Assembly (NCBI GenBank): GCA_035531675.1
Contig: DATKSL010000011.1
Coordinates: 1-64,000 of the forward strand
Direction of reading: 5' to 3'
DNA length: 64,000 bases
Source of the DNA: JAJPIG01 sp035531675
GTDB taxonomy: Bacteria > Desulfobacterota > Binatia > Binatales > Binataceae
Every line of letters starts with the position of its first letter. Positions within the stretch are counted from its first letter, which is position 1. Below are positions 16,602-25,455 of the stretch, piece after piece. The translations under genes and the position numbers were made by a program. The notes under the pieces are model-generated. The model saw only the letters and a list, made by a program, of their open reading frames with translations, did not search any database and had not been told where the DNA came from.

Positions 16602-17840
16602 TTAGCCGCGCCGCTGAATCCCGCGATTGACGCGGCTTGCGAGCTCGCGCCATTTAGTGATCACCACGTCGGGACCGAACAGCCGCTCTTTGTACCAGCC
16701 GCCTTCCGAAGCGTAAAACTCGTGTATCGCTTCGCGCGCCTGCTCGTCCTCGTTGGTGAAGGTGGTGGGTACCAGCGGTTTCCAAAGCGTCGCAACTTCC
16801 TCGAAAAATCGATCCTTTTCCTGCGGCGATTTGACATATCGTCCCCAGGTCATGATGTACCGGTAATGATCCTCGTCGACCGGCACATACCACTCGAACA
16901 TGATGATTCCCGGCGCCGGGAACGGATCGACCTTGAGCCCGCCCGGCATCCAGATGCTGACCTCGGGCACCATCTCGCCGCCGACGCCCTCGTCGCTCGG
17001 CAGGAAGCGCGCCTTGAGTTTGACGCCCGGCTCGATCTCGGCCTCCCACACCGGGCTGCCGACGCCGCGAATCAACATCACGCCTTTTGGGCCGGGACCT
17101 TCTATCACCCGCAGCCCGTGGGATTCGCTGAGCCCCGTATCGCCAAACACGGTTGGCAGCCTGAACGCGCGCACCAGCGGTGAGTTGCGATGAATATAAG
17201 TGTGGGCGGGATCGAAACCGTTCTCGGCGGCCATCCGCCAGTTGCCCTTGGCGATTACCGCCCGGCCATCGGGATAGACGCTCAGCGAATCATCAAGGAA
17301 ACCGGGTTGCACGTCCTCTTCGAGGCGCGCGGGCGGGTCCATATCGCCGATAAACACGAAGACCAGGCCCTGGCGTTCCTCGACCGGATAAGTCTTGAGC
17401 CTGACTTTGCCGATGAGCGGGCTCTTCGGGTCGGTCAGGATGGTCTTGAGGCTGCCGTTGCGCAGATCGTAGGTGAAGCCGTGATACCAGCAGGTGATGG
17501 TCTCCTTGGTATAGCATTCGGGCTTGACCGAGAATGGCGAACCCCTATGCAGGCACTGGTCCTTGATCGCGTAAATTGTGCCGTTGACGCGACGGAACAG
17601 AATCCGCTCGCCGAGGATCTGCAGCGTCTTGACCTCGGCGACGGCGCCTTCACCGAGCCCCTGGCTTATGTCGCCCTCCTTCAGTTCGTTGCCGAAGAAG
17701 ACCGGATACCAGTGATTGCGAAAGCCGAGTGTCGCGTCGATATACGGCTGCCAGGATAATCTGCTGCGCTTTTCGCCCGCGCCTTCGACGCTTTCCGGCG
17801 AGGACGCCGCCGGGCGTCGCTTAGCTGTTGCCGCGCTCAT
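16602..17840 (-). CDS. Rieske non-heme iron oxygenase, alpha subunit (CarAa/KshA-like)
   Basis: This 412-residue oxygenase has its start at MSAATAKRR, where a GAAGGAGAA ribosome site fits. Longer in-frame extensions lack one. The Rieske cluster ligands are C96-x-H98 (CLHRG) and C117-x2-H120 (CWYHG). The mononuclear iron site shows N207-x2-D210 and H213-x3-H217 (NGFDPAHTYIH). A likely third ligand Asp lies in TNEDEQARE. His spacing of three and the GGWYKERLFGPD ending resemble carbazole 1,9a-dioxygenase CarAa and related single-component alpha subunits. Ferredoxin and reductase are not in the window. It follows a MetE-like gene by 71 bases on the same strand, so the two may be co-transcribed. 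Confidence 0.92.
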   Translation of the reverse strand: MSAATAKRRPAASSPESVEGAGEKRSRLSWQPYIDATLGFRNHWYPVFFGNELKEGDISQGLGEGAVAEVKTLQILGERILFRRVNGTIYAIKDQCLHRGSPFSVKPECYTKETITCWYHGFTYDLRNGSLKTILTDPKSPLIGKVRLKTYPVEERQGLVFVFIGDMDPPARLEEDVQPGFLDDSLSVYPDGRAVIAKGNWRMAAENGFDPAHTYIHRNSPLVRAFRLPTVFGDTGLSESHGLRVIEGPGPKGVMLIRGVGSPVWEAEIEPGVKLKARFLPSDEGVGGEMVPEVSIWMPGGLKVDPFPAPGIIMFEWYVPVDEDHYRYIMTWGRYVKSPQEKDRFFEEVATLWKPLVPTTFTNEDEQAREAIHEFYASEGGWYKERLFGPDVVITKWRELASRVNRGIQRRG

Positions 17841-17911
17841 ATCGATGTGTTCTCCTTCAGGCCAAATCGAATTTGCTTGGATAGGTCCGGACAGGCGCCT
17901 TTTGCCGGCGG

Positions 17912-18994
17912 CTAGATCGCTTCGACGACCTCGCGATGGATCCGCAAAAGTTCGCCGAAACTTTGATCGGGCGGCCGGCGACCCATCCCACATTCGGTCG
18001 CGACCCCGACTACACCCGCATAGTGCTTGCGCAGCCGCTCGAGCCGGCGTCGGCTGCCCTCGACCCCGTCGGTGTAGTGCACCAGCCCGGCATAAAGCGT
18101 GGAGTCCCCGATCTTCAGATCCTTGAGCGGCCCGAAATACTCGTCGTCATCACGCGCGCGCGGTATCGGCATGTGTACGAAATCGATTCGGCGGCCGGCC
18201 TCGCTGGCCGCGGCGTTGGCGAGCCGGACGCAGGTCGCCAGCGTTTTGGGCTCGAGGAAATGACGATGATGAAGGTCGCCGTAGCAGAGATGGAGCCCGA
18301 GCACGACCTCCTTCGGCACCGGTCCGCAGAGTTGCCTGACGAAGCGCAGGTAACGCTCCATCGGATCGCCGTTGGCCTTGTATTCCATCGGCTCTTCGCC
18401 GGCGTAATCGTCGAACGCAACCGCCAGCGTTTCCCAGTTGATATCCCATTGCAGCACCAGATCGTTGGCCGGTATGTCGTGCAGAATCGACTCGACGTCG
18501 CGCGCCGCGGCGTCGGCGTAACCGTTTGCCATGATCTCCATGTCCCGCGCGCTGTGCGCGAACAGACGCGCCGCATCCTCCGGGAACGGGATGCAGACCT
18601 GGAAGCGCGTGTCGCGCGGAATCACGCCGCGATCGCGCAGGTTGCGGAACACCAGGTATGACGACTTTGCCTCGATCGGATAGGTGAGCGTCGGCACTTC
18701 GATCTTATCGACGCCCGATCGCACCCTGAACTTGTAGAAATCGTTGTAGCCGGTCGGAATATAGTGCGGCATCCCGGGAATGCCCTTCGGCCGGCGCACC
18801 AGCTCGAGATCGGGATGCGGCTCCCAGGCCCGAATCGCCACGAACAGCACCCAGAAGCGCCGCTCGTTGGTCTCGCCGTCGGTCAGTCCGATCGCGAGGT
18901 CGCCGACCTCTGCGGCGCAGGCGCGCATCGCCTCTTCGGCGGAGTTTCCCGGCAGTCCTCCGATCAGCAATATCGGCCGTTTTGCCTTCACCAT
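17912..18994 (-). CDS. UROD/MetE-like superfamily protein
   Basis: The 360-residue protein resembles the C-terminal half of cobalamin-independent methionine synthase. HLCYGDLHHRH supplies the His-x-Cys pair and VATECGMGRR the second Cys of a MetE-like zinc site. LTDGETNER near the N-terminus and the VHMPIPRARDD segment fit the TIM barrel. No folate-binding N-terminal half is present, so it is not a methionine synthase. Stand-alone proteins of this type often act as methyltransferases on unusual substrates or as corrinoid partners. Its position directly upstream of a Rieske oxygenase suggests a demethylation or methyl-transfer step in the same pathway, which is inference. Confidence 0.75.
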   Translation of the reverse strand: MVKAKRPILLIGGLPGNSAEEAMRACAAEVGDLAIGLTDGETNERRFWVLFVAIRAWEPHPDLELVRRPKGIPGMPHYIPTGYNDFYKFRVRSGVDKIEVPTLTYPIEAKSSYLVFRNLRDRGVIPRDTRFQVCIPFPEDAARLFAHSARDMEIMANGYADAAARDVESILHDIPANDLVLQWDINWETLAVAFDDYAGEEPMEYKANGDPMERYLRFVRQLCGPVPKEVVLGLHLCYGDLHHRHFLEPKTLATCVRLANAAASEAGRRIDFVHMPIPRARDDDEYFGPLKDLKIGDSTLYAGLVHYTDGVEGSRRRLERLRKHYAGVVGVATECGMGRRPPDQSFGELLRIHREVVEAI

Positions 18995-19169
18995 GTTGGA
19001 TCGTTCTCCCGGCGCGTCCTCAAGGTGCCGCCGCGTGCGTCACTTCCAGTCCGTAATTTCCGATTGCTGCGCGTGGTGTCCAAAAGCGAAATTCAAATTG
19101 TCATAAATCCGGGCTGTGAGCCAATCCTCCGGGCGCGCGGGTGCAATTGACAAAGCGGTGCGTAGATTC

Positions 19170-19835
19170 TCAGGCCAGCAGCACCGCGATCAGTCCCGAT
19201 ACAAACACCCCGTCGAAAGTTCCGGCGCCGCCGATCGAAGCGATCGGCGCCCGCATCTGTGCGATATGCGGCAGGTTCATCAGGTCCGCGCCGATCAGGC
19301 AGCCGAGGGTGCCGGCGACAAACGCCATCGCCGGCGCCCGGCGGCGTTCCAGCAGCGTGGCGACGACTGCCGCCAGCACGCCGGGAATCAGCGTCGGTAT
19401 CGCGATGCCGACGCCGGGCACGATGGTCGAGAAGCGATTGACCACCAGGCTGACGATCGCGATCGCAATCGCGCTCTTCAAATAGGCGCCGGTCCGGGTC
19501 AGCACGTAAACGCAGGTGAATAACGGAATCAACGCGCCGCCCAGGTTGATTGCGATCTCGGTGTGACCGGCGATGGCCACGTGCGGCACCACGTATGGTA
19601 TGCCCCAAAAAGTGATCACTTGGTCGTGCACGATCTGACTGACCGAAACCGTTGCGATTGGCAGGTTGACATAACTGCCGAAGATCATGAGTAGCAGCAG
19701 TAGCGAGACCGTGCGATGAGAGATGCCAAGGCGCTCGTAGGCCGCCTGGATCATCCCGATCTCGATGATCACAAACAACGCTACCACCAGGATCGCGAGG
19801 ATTCCGAGCGCCATAACTGTGATCGGCGGGTACAT
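19170..19835 (-). CDS. DUF1614 family integral membrane protein
   Basis: This 221-residue polytopic protein has about six to seven hydrophobic helices. It carries the DUF1614 pattern: LGISHRTVSLLLLLMIFGSY, VNLPIATV, and the C-terminal FVAGTLGCLIGADLMNL followed by GGAGTFDGVFVSGLIAVLLA. The conserved Gly-Ala-Asp and Gly-Ala-Gly-Thr-Phe-Asp-Gly motifs inside the membrane suggest transport or an intramembrane activity. No member is well characterised. It is divergent from a lipoprotein phosphodiesterase 307 bases away and has no operon partner. Confidence 0.82.
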   Translation of the reverse strand: MYPPITVMALGILAILVVALFVIIEIGMIQAAYERLGISHRTVSLLLLLMIFGSYVNLPIATVSVSQIVHDQVITFWGIPYVVPHVAIAGHTEIAINLGGALIPLFTCVYVLTRTGAYLKSAIAIAIVSLVVNRFSTIVPGVGIAIPTLIPGVLAAVVATLLERRRAPAMAFVAGTLGCLIGADLMNLPHIAQMRAPIASIGGAGTFDGVFVSGLIAVLLA

Positions 19836-20142
19836 CAGCGGATCAGGCTCCGGCGCCGTAAAAGGGTCGGGGGAAGGCCGCAGCTCTCCGTCGCAGCGTC
19901 AAACGCCCGGGGGCTATGGGGCCAGCGCGTCAGCGGTTCGGAAATGTATGCGGTCCGGGTTCCGACAGGCCGCCTCCTGCGTGCTGGTCGGTCGTTCATC
20001 AAGGCTAGCCTGCTTGCAATGCGCAAGCGAGAAGTGGCGCGCCTGGCGATTCAATGTCGGGGGGCGCGTGATAAGCTGCGGGACTTCAATCCACGGGTCC
20101 CAGCCCCATGAGGCGACCAGCCCGGGATCGATTGGAATCGAA
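19836..20142. other. Divergent intergenic region (DUF1614 / phosphodiesterase lipoprotein)
   Basis: No gene was found in this 307-base gap. It must contain promoters for both flanking genes. One small perfect hairpin, GCTTGC (20012-20017)/GCAAGC (20023-20028), is visible. The phosphodiesterase frame is open leftwards through most of the gap, but the lipobox-bearing start at 20143 is much better. Confidence 0.5.
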
Positions 20143-21822
20143 ATGAAAACCAGGCTCCCGTTCCCTGATGCGTCGGCGATCCTCATCGTGCTGCTGCTGC
20201 TGTCGTCGTGCACCCTGATTTCGGAAACGATCAAAACCGGCGGCGAGCAACGGCTGGCGAAGACCGCGCCACCGCCGAAAAAACCCGGACCGCACGTGAT
20301 AGTGTTTGCGCTCGACGGCGCCGGCCCCGTTCAACTGATGGCCGCGGTCCGTTCCGGCCATGCTCCGAACCTGGCACGGCTGTTGGGCGCGGAACGCGGC
20401 AACGGACTGTTCGAGCACGCCTATGCGGCACCGCACGCGTACAGCATGCTGCCCTCGAGCACCATCGCGGATTGGTCGGCAATCTTCACCGGCGCTGCTC
20501 CGGCGGTCAACGGCGTGCCGGGTGACGAGTGGTTCGAGCGCAGGAGCCGAAGGTTTCTGGCCCCGGTGCCGGTCTCGACGCTCGATCTCACCGACAATAC
20601 CAAGACCGTTGAAGACGACCTGATCGGCCACGAGCTCAAAGTGCCGACGCTCTACGAGCGGCTGCATGTGCGCAGCTACGTTTCGTTGATGTCGGTGCAT
20701 CGCGGCGCGACCTACTATACGACGGTTTCCCCGGACTCGTTCGGCAACATGATTCTGGCTCTGGTCAAGGGTGCGGTGCTGGATAATGCGGGTCCCGAGA
20801 AGTCACTGAGCGGAGCGATCGATCGCGACTCGGCGGACAACGCCGTGCAGACGATCGAGAAGCACGGCGTGCCCGATCTGCAAGTCGTCTATTTCCCCGG
20901 TATCGATATCTATACTCACGAGGCCGATCCGCCGCTGGAAAAGCAGATCCGCTATCTGGAGCGAGTCACCGATCCCTCGGTCGGCGTGATTCTGGACGAG
21001 TACCGGAAGCAGGGGGTGCTGGAGAACACCTACGTGATTTTCATTTCCGATCACGCGCACATCCCGACGCTCGACGACGAGCGGCACGAGCTTGGCACCG
21101 AGGAAAAGAATTCGCCCTTTGCCGCCGTCCGGCAGGCCGGCTTCCGGGTCCGCAAGCCGCTGCTCAACCTTCACGGCGCGGACCCGGACTATCAGGCGGT
21201 GCTCGCCTACCAGGGCTTCATGGCCTACGTCTATCTGGCCGATCGCTCGACCTGCCGACATGAGCATCAACGATGCAACTGGGCCCGGCCGCCCCGTTTC
21301 GAGGAGGACGTAATTCCGGTGTTGAACGCGTTCTATCGGTCGAATCGATGGGGCCGGCCGGTACCCAAGCTCAAGGGTACGATCGATCTGATTTTCGCGC
21401 GCCAGCCGGTCGGACCCGGAGAGGACGCGCTGCCCTACCGGATTTTCGACGGGCACGATCTGATTTCGATCAACGACTACCTGATCGACCATCCGCGCCC
21501 CGACCTGCTTGATCTCAATCAGCGGATGAAGTGGCTGGCCGCGGGTCCGTATGGAAATCGCGCTGGAGATATCGTGCTGCTGGCGCGCGCCTGCATGAAT
21601 ATCCCCATCCAGGACCGCTATTACTTCGCCGCCACGACTCATTACTCATGGCACGGCAGCGCCTGCGTGCAGGACAGCCATATCCCGTTCATCCTTGCGC
21701 AGGAGGGCGGTTCAGGCGTGCGGATGCGATCGATTCTGCGCCGCTTCGGCGGCGACTCACCGCCGGAGCGCGAGCTGACGCCGCTGGTCGAGTCGCTGTT
21801 CAAGAACGATCAGGAGCGCTGA
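20143..21822 (+). CDS. Lipoprotein of the alkaline phosphatase / type I phosphodiesterase superfamily
   Basis: This is a 559-residue predicted lipoprotein. The start was placed at MKTRLPFPDAS because a signal peptide with lipobox LSSC follows. The catalytic domain opens with VIVFALDGAGP, giving the metal-binding Asp, and continues with STIADWSAIFTGAAPAVNG (putative nucleophile Thr/Ser), VVYFPGIDIYTHEADP (D and H ligands) and IFISDHAHIP (D-H). This is the ligand order of nucleotide pyrophosphatase/phosphodiesterase and phosphoglycerate-mutase-like metalloenzymes. The substrate is unknown; an exported phosphodi- or monoesterase is likely. The ribosome site is weak (GGAAT). Confidence 0.82.
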   Translation: MKTRLPFPDASAILIVLLLLSSCTLISETIKTGGEQRLAKTAPPPKKPGPHVIVFALDGAGPVQLMAAVRSGHAPNLARLLGAERGNGLFEHAYAAPHAYSMLPSSTIADWSAIFTGAAPAVNGVPGDEWFERRSRRFLAPVPVSTLDLTDNTKTVEDDLIGHELKVPTLYERLHVRSYVSLMSVHRGATYYTTVSPDSFGNMILALVKGAVLDNAGPEKSLSGAIDRDSADNAVQTIEKHGVPDLQVVYFPGIDIYTHEADPPLEKQIRYLERVTDPSVGVILDEYRKQGVLENTYVIFISDHAHIPTLDDERHELGTEEKNSPFAAVRQAGFRVRKPLLNLHGADPDYQAVLAYQGFMAYVYLADRSTCRHEHQRCNWARPPRFEEDVIPVLNAFYRSNRWGRPVPKLKGTIDLIFARQPVGPGEDALPYRIFDGHDLISINDYLIDHPRPDLLDLNQRMKWLAAGPYGNRAGDIVLLARACMNIPIQDRYYFAATTHYSWHGSACVQDSHIPFILAQEGGSGVRMRSILRRFGGDSPPERELTPLVESLFKNDQER

Positions 21823-21889
21823 TCCGGCGCGATCAACCTCGGCGGCGCAGTTCGATTTCCCCGCTCCAGCAGCGATTGCCCACCGCATT

Positions 21890-22762
21890 TCACAGGATCC
21901 GGCTGCCGCCCGCCGCGCTATCTCGAACCGGCCAGCGTCCGGATTCGACCTGGTGAAAGAACTCGCCGCACAGCGTGTTGAACAACACCGGCTCCTCGAG
22001 GTTCAAGGCATGGCCGGTGCATGGCAGGATCGCCAGCCCGGCGGACGGGATGGTACGCTTCAGCATCACTGCCGGCTCGAGGCAGGATTCGTCTTCGTCG
22101 CCGGTCATAACCAGCGTCGGTAGGGTAAGGCGGCTCAACCGATCGCTCATCTCGTACAGCGACGGCCGCATCTTCTGGACGCCGCGCAACGTCAGGGCGG
22201 AGCCGAGCGGCGAGTGCTCGGCGAGGTTGCGGGTGAACTCGGCGAACCCGCGTGGATCCTTTTCGCGCAACTGCAGCCGGCCCGGTCCCTGCGAGTAACG
22301 CTCGGCCGCCTGCGCCATCGACAAAGTCTCGAAGCGTTGCGCGGCCGCCTCGGCCTCGGCCTGGAACTGCGCGCGCTTGGCCGGCTCGGCCCCGTAACCG
22401 CATCCGCCGACCACCAGCGATCGGGCTCGCTCAGGATAGTTCAGGCCGAAGTGCAGGGTCGCAAACGCCCCCATCGAAATCCCGACGACGTGGGGCCGCT
22501 CGAGACCGAGCGCCTCGATGACCGACCTGATATCGTCGCGCGCGCGATCCTGCGAGTAACGCGCCACATCTTCGGGCACGTCCGAGGGCGGGTAGCCGCG
22601 CGCATTGCAGGCGACGCATCGGTAGCGCCGCGCGAAGTGGCGCATCTGCAGTTCGTAGCTTCGCAGATCCCCGGCGAACTCGTGCACGAACACAATCGGG
22701 ATGCCGGTGCCGGCTTCCTCGTAATAGAGTCGCACGCCGTCGTCGGTGGTCAGGTAAGGCAT
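21890..22762 (-). CDS. Alpha/beta-fold hydrolase
   Basis: This 290-residue hydrolase was trimmed to the ATG of MPYLTTDDGVRLYYEE, which has an AAAGGAGA ribosome site. The triad can be read as S96 (GISMGA), D in MTGDEDES and H in CTGHALNLEEP, with oxyanion-region VHEFAGD. The layout (short lid around 130-200) is that of ring-cleavage-product or enol-lactone hydrolases such as MhpC and PcaD and of the N-formylmaleamate deformylase NicD, but no substrate can be assigned. It is divergent from a cyclase-family gene 165 bases away, so the two could share a control region. Confidence 0.87.
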   Translation of the reverse strand: MPYLTTDDGVRLYYEEAGTGIPIVFVHEFAGDLRSYELQMRHFARRYRCVACNARGYPPSDVPEDVARYSQDRARDDIRSVIEALGLERPHVVGISMGAFATLHFGLNYPERARSLVVGGCGYGAEPAKRAQFQAEAEAAAQRFETLSMAQAAERYSQGPGRLQLREKDPRGFAEFTRNLAEHSPLGSALTLRGVQKMRPSLYEMSDRLSRLTLPTLVMTGDEDESCLEPAVMLKRTIPSAGLAILPCTGHALNLEEPVLFNTLCGEFFHQVESGRWPVRDSAAGGSRIL

Positions 22763-22927
22763 CGGCCAGTCTCCTTTGGTCGGGTCCGGCGGCGCACTTG
22801 ACGGCCGCCCGGCGATCGAACGGACGCCGCGAGCGCCGGGCATTGGCCAGCGCGGGTGCGATTATGCGATGATCGCCCGCCGGACCGCATCACACTATCT
22901 GATGATCGAAGCGAGGAGGTAATCCCG

Positions 22928-23704
22928 ATGGCGCAGGTGCTAACAGATCTGATCGCGGGTCTCGCAAGCGGCCGCGTGAAGGTCGTCGATCTGACCAAAC
23001 CGCTTTTCCCCGGTACGCCGGTGATCACGTTGCCGCCGCCGTTCACACAACCGTCCGGCTTCGCGATCGAGACCAACAACAAGTACGACGCGCGCGGATC
23101 GAATTCATATTCGAACACCATCCACGTGTGGGAGCATACCGGGACGCATTTCGATGCGCCGATTCATTGGGTTACCGGCAAGGATCTGCCGGACAACGCC
23201 TGCGACACCATCCCGCCACAACGCTTCGTCGGACCCGCCTGCGTTATCGATCTCACCGCGCAGGCGGCCGGGAACCCGGACTTCCTGCTGATGCCTGAGC
23301 ACATCGAGCAATGGGAGCAGCGGCACGGCCGGATTCCGGCCCGCTCCTGGGTGCTGCTGCGGACCGATTGGAGCAAGCGCGAAGGCGCCGCCTTCCTCAA
23401 TGAGGATGCGACGGGGCCGCACAGCCCCGGTCCGCACGTCTCCGCGTCCCGGTTCCTGGCCCTCCAGCGCGACGTTCTGGGGGTGGGAGTCGAGACCGTC
23501 GGCACCGACGCTGGACAGGCGCACACCTTCGATCCGCCGTTCCCGAATCACGCCACGATGCATGGGGCGGGTAAGTTCGGACTCGCCAGCCTGTGTAATC
23601 TCGATCAGCTGCCGGCCACCGGGGCGGTGGTGGTCGCGGCGCCGCTCAAGATCGTCGAGGGTAGCGGGAGTCCGGCGCGCGTTCTGGCCCTGGCACCAGC
23701 CTGA
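22928..23704 (+). CDS. Cyclase family protein (kynurenine formamidase-like metal hydrolase)
   Basis: This 258-residue protein starts at an ATG with a strong GAGGAGGT ribosome site. The family metal motif is present as H70-T-G-T-H74-F-D76-A-P-I-H80. The C-terminal segments VGVETVGTDAGQ and GKFGLASLCNLDQLPATGA, with HATMHGAG (His-x3-His), fit the rest of the active site. Family members include bacterial kynurenine formamidase (KynB), isatin hydrolase and polyketide cyclases. All bind a divalent metal and open or close small-ring amides or esters. The gene is divergent from an alpha/beta hydrolase and convergent with an esterase. Confidence 0.88.
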   Translation: MAQVLTDLIAGLASGRVKVVDLTKPLFPGTPVITLPPPFTQPSGFAIETNNKYDARGSNSYSNTIHVWEHTGTHFDAPIHWVTGKDLPDNACDTIPPQRFVGPACVIDLTAQAAGNPDFLLMPEHIEQWEQRHGRIPARSWVLLRTDWSKREGAAFLNEDATGPHSPGPHVSASRFLALQRDVLGVGVETVGTDAGQAHTFDPPFPNHATMHGAGKFGLASLCNLDQLPATGAVVVAAPLKIVEGSGSPARVLALAPA

Positions 23705-23727
23705 CGATCTTCGGGCGGTGCGGGTCG

Positions 23728-24552
23728 TCAGTGCGCGGCGATCCATCGGAGCGCGTGCGGAACCCACGGTCCATCGGCTTCGCCGCCGGCATAACAGGCG
23801 CTGAAGTGATTGCGGCCGGGCAGGACGATTCGTTCGACCGCGCCGCCCGCCGCGCGCAACGCCGCTTCCATCTGTTCCGCTTGAACCGACAGATGCGGGA
23901 AATCGTCGCTGCCGTGCGCCAGCAGGAATGGTGGCGGCACACCCTGGATGTTGCAGATCGGACTGACCGTGGTTTCGATGCCGGGCTGTTGCCCGAGAAA
24001 CCGCGGGCGCATCGACATTCCGGCGCCCTCGCGAAAATCGTACACCCCCGAGATCGGGACGCATCCGCGAATCGCCTCGGGCGGCAGGCCGCGCGCCTCC
24101 TGCCAGTCGCGGCGCACCGCCAGCAGCGCAGCATAATGACCGCCCGCCGAGTGGCCGCCGACGAAAATTCGCCGCGCATCGCCGCCGTGACCGCCGACGT
24201 TGCGATGCAGCCACGCGAGCGCGTCGGCGACGTCGTGGTATCCGGCCGGGAACAAATGTTGCGGCGCGAGCCGATAACCGATGCTCGCGAAGATAATCCC
24301 GGCGGAGTTGAACGCCGGCGCCATGAACAGCAGGTGTTCCTTGTAGCCGCTGACCCATCCACCGCCATGCGCGAATGCGACCACGGTACCGTTGGGTTTC
24401 TGCGGCACGCAGAGCGCGATGCCCTGGTAGGGATCGGCGCCATACGAGTGATCCTGGGCGGCGATGCCGGCGCTGCGCTTTATCGCTTCGTTGGCAAAGG
24501 CCTGACCCGCTTCGGATAGCGGCTCTTGCGCCGGATAATCTTCGATGCGCAT
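23728..24552 (-). CDS. Alpha/beta hydrolase, HSL/carboxylesterase type
   Basis: This 274-residue esterase was started at the ATG of MRIEDYP because an AGGTGA ribosome site lies just before it. A TTG six codons upstream is less likely. The HGGGW oxyanion motif is at 62-66 and the nucleophile is S135 in GGHSAGGH. The acid Asp is in AHGSDDFP and the His in GRNHFSACY. HGGG followed by GxSxGG is typical of hormone-sensitive-lipase and kynurenine-formamidase-like esterases that act on short acyl or formyl groups. The adjacent convergent gene is a cyclase-family protein, 23 bases away, but they are on opposite strands. Confidence 0.88.
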   Translation of the reverse strand: MRIEDYPAQEPLSEAGQAFANEAIKRSAGIAAQDHSYGADPYQGIALCVPQKPNGTVVAFAHGGGWVSGYKEHLLFMAPAFNSAGIIFASIGYRLAPQHLFPAGYHDVADALAWLHRNVGGHGGDARRIFVGGHSAGGHYAALLAVRRDWQEARGLPPEAIRGCVPISGVYDFREGAGMSMRPRFLGQQPGIETTVSPICNIQGVPPPFLLAHGSDDFPHLSVQAEQMEAALRAAGGAVERIVLPGRNHFSACYAGGEADGPWVPHALRWIAAH

Positions 24553-24712
24553 GATTTCACCTGCGCGCAATTATGCGCCCCGGCGATTGAAAGGCAAGCA
24601 TCGGGCTACACGCAAGTCCCGATAGGCGCACGCGCATATCGGGCCGGGCTGCCCCTGGTAGCTGGCCTGTTTCCGGCGGATCTTGTAAAAGAGGAACCCA
24701 CAGCGCGGCCGG

Positions 24713-25309
24713 ATGTTTCAGGCAAAAACATACGCATGGTTGCCGCTGGTGGTGGCACTGGCAGCGGGATGCTCGATGATCGCGGGCTGCTCGATGCAGC
24801 CGATGGGAGCACCGCTCGGGACCAGGTCGGAAACCTATCAGGCCGCGCCGACCGGGCGCGGTCATCTGACGGTTGCTTCGTGGTACGGACCAGGGTTCGA
24901 GGGACGGCGCACCAGCGACGGCGAAGTCTTCCGGGAAAATCGCTTGACCGCAGCCTCGCGCAGCTTGCCGATGGGCTCGCGAGTGCGGGTAACGAACCTC
25001 AACAACGGGCGATCGGTGGTGGTGCGAATCAACGATCGTGGCCCGTACGTTCGCGGCCGCGGAATCGATCTTTCCAAAGGCGCCGCGCGGCAGATCGGCC
25101 TCACGCGCGAGGGCGTCGCGCGGGTCCGCTTGACCTCGCTCGACCAGCGCCGGCGGACGGTTCGAAGCGCCCCGCCCTTGTGGAGCGGGCGAGTCAGGCT
25201 CAGACGTCGCGCCGACGAGCGGGCGCGCCACCGGACGCGATACAGCTCCCGCTCGCGCCGTATAGTCGCCGATCCGGTGGGCAGCTGGCTGATGCAACTG
25301 ATCTCCTAG
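24713..25309 (+). CDS. rlpA: RlpA-like double-psi beta-barrel lipoprotein
   Basis: This 198-residue protein has an N-terminal signal with VALAAGC and IAGC as lipobox candidates. The RlpA double-psi beta-barrel domain (about 50-145) follows, with VASWYGPGFEGRRTSDGE, LTAASRSLPMGSRVRV, VVVRINDRGPYVRGRGIDLS and AARQIGL. In RlpA the catalytic residues are an Asp and a His for septal peptidoglycan lytic transglycosylase activity on glycan strands lacking stem peptides. Here the Asp of NDRGP is present. There is no SPOR domain, and the C-terminal 50 residues are strongly basic (RRxxRSxPP, RHRTRYSSRSRR). It is divergent from the esterase. Confidence 0.88.
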   Translation: MFQAKTYAWLPLVVALAAGCSMIAGCSMQPMGAPLGTRSETYQAAPTGRGHLTVASWYGPGFEGRRTSDGEVFRENRLTAASRSLPMGSRVRVTNLNNGRSVVVRINDRGPYVRGRGIDLSKGAARQIGLTREGVARVRLTSLDQRRRTVRSAPPLWSGRVRLRRRADERARHRTRYSSRSRRIVADPVGSWLMQLIS

Positions 25310-25455
25310 CAGACGGCTGGCGCCAGGGTTTGATCAAATCAGCCGCTTCCGAGGCTCCCGCCGACCTACACGTTTCGGCGCGTAGTGTTGTAGACTTGCC
25401 GACCTGAGCGCGTCGAATAAGACTCCTGAGATCGACCCGCCGTCGAGGTGACTCC

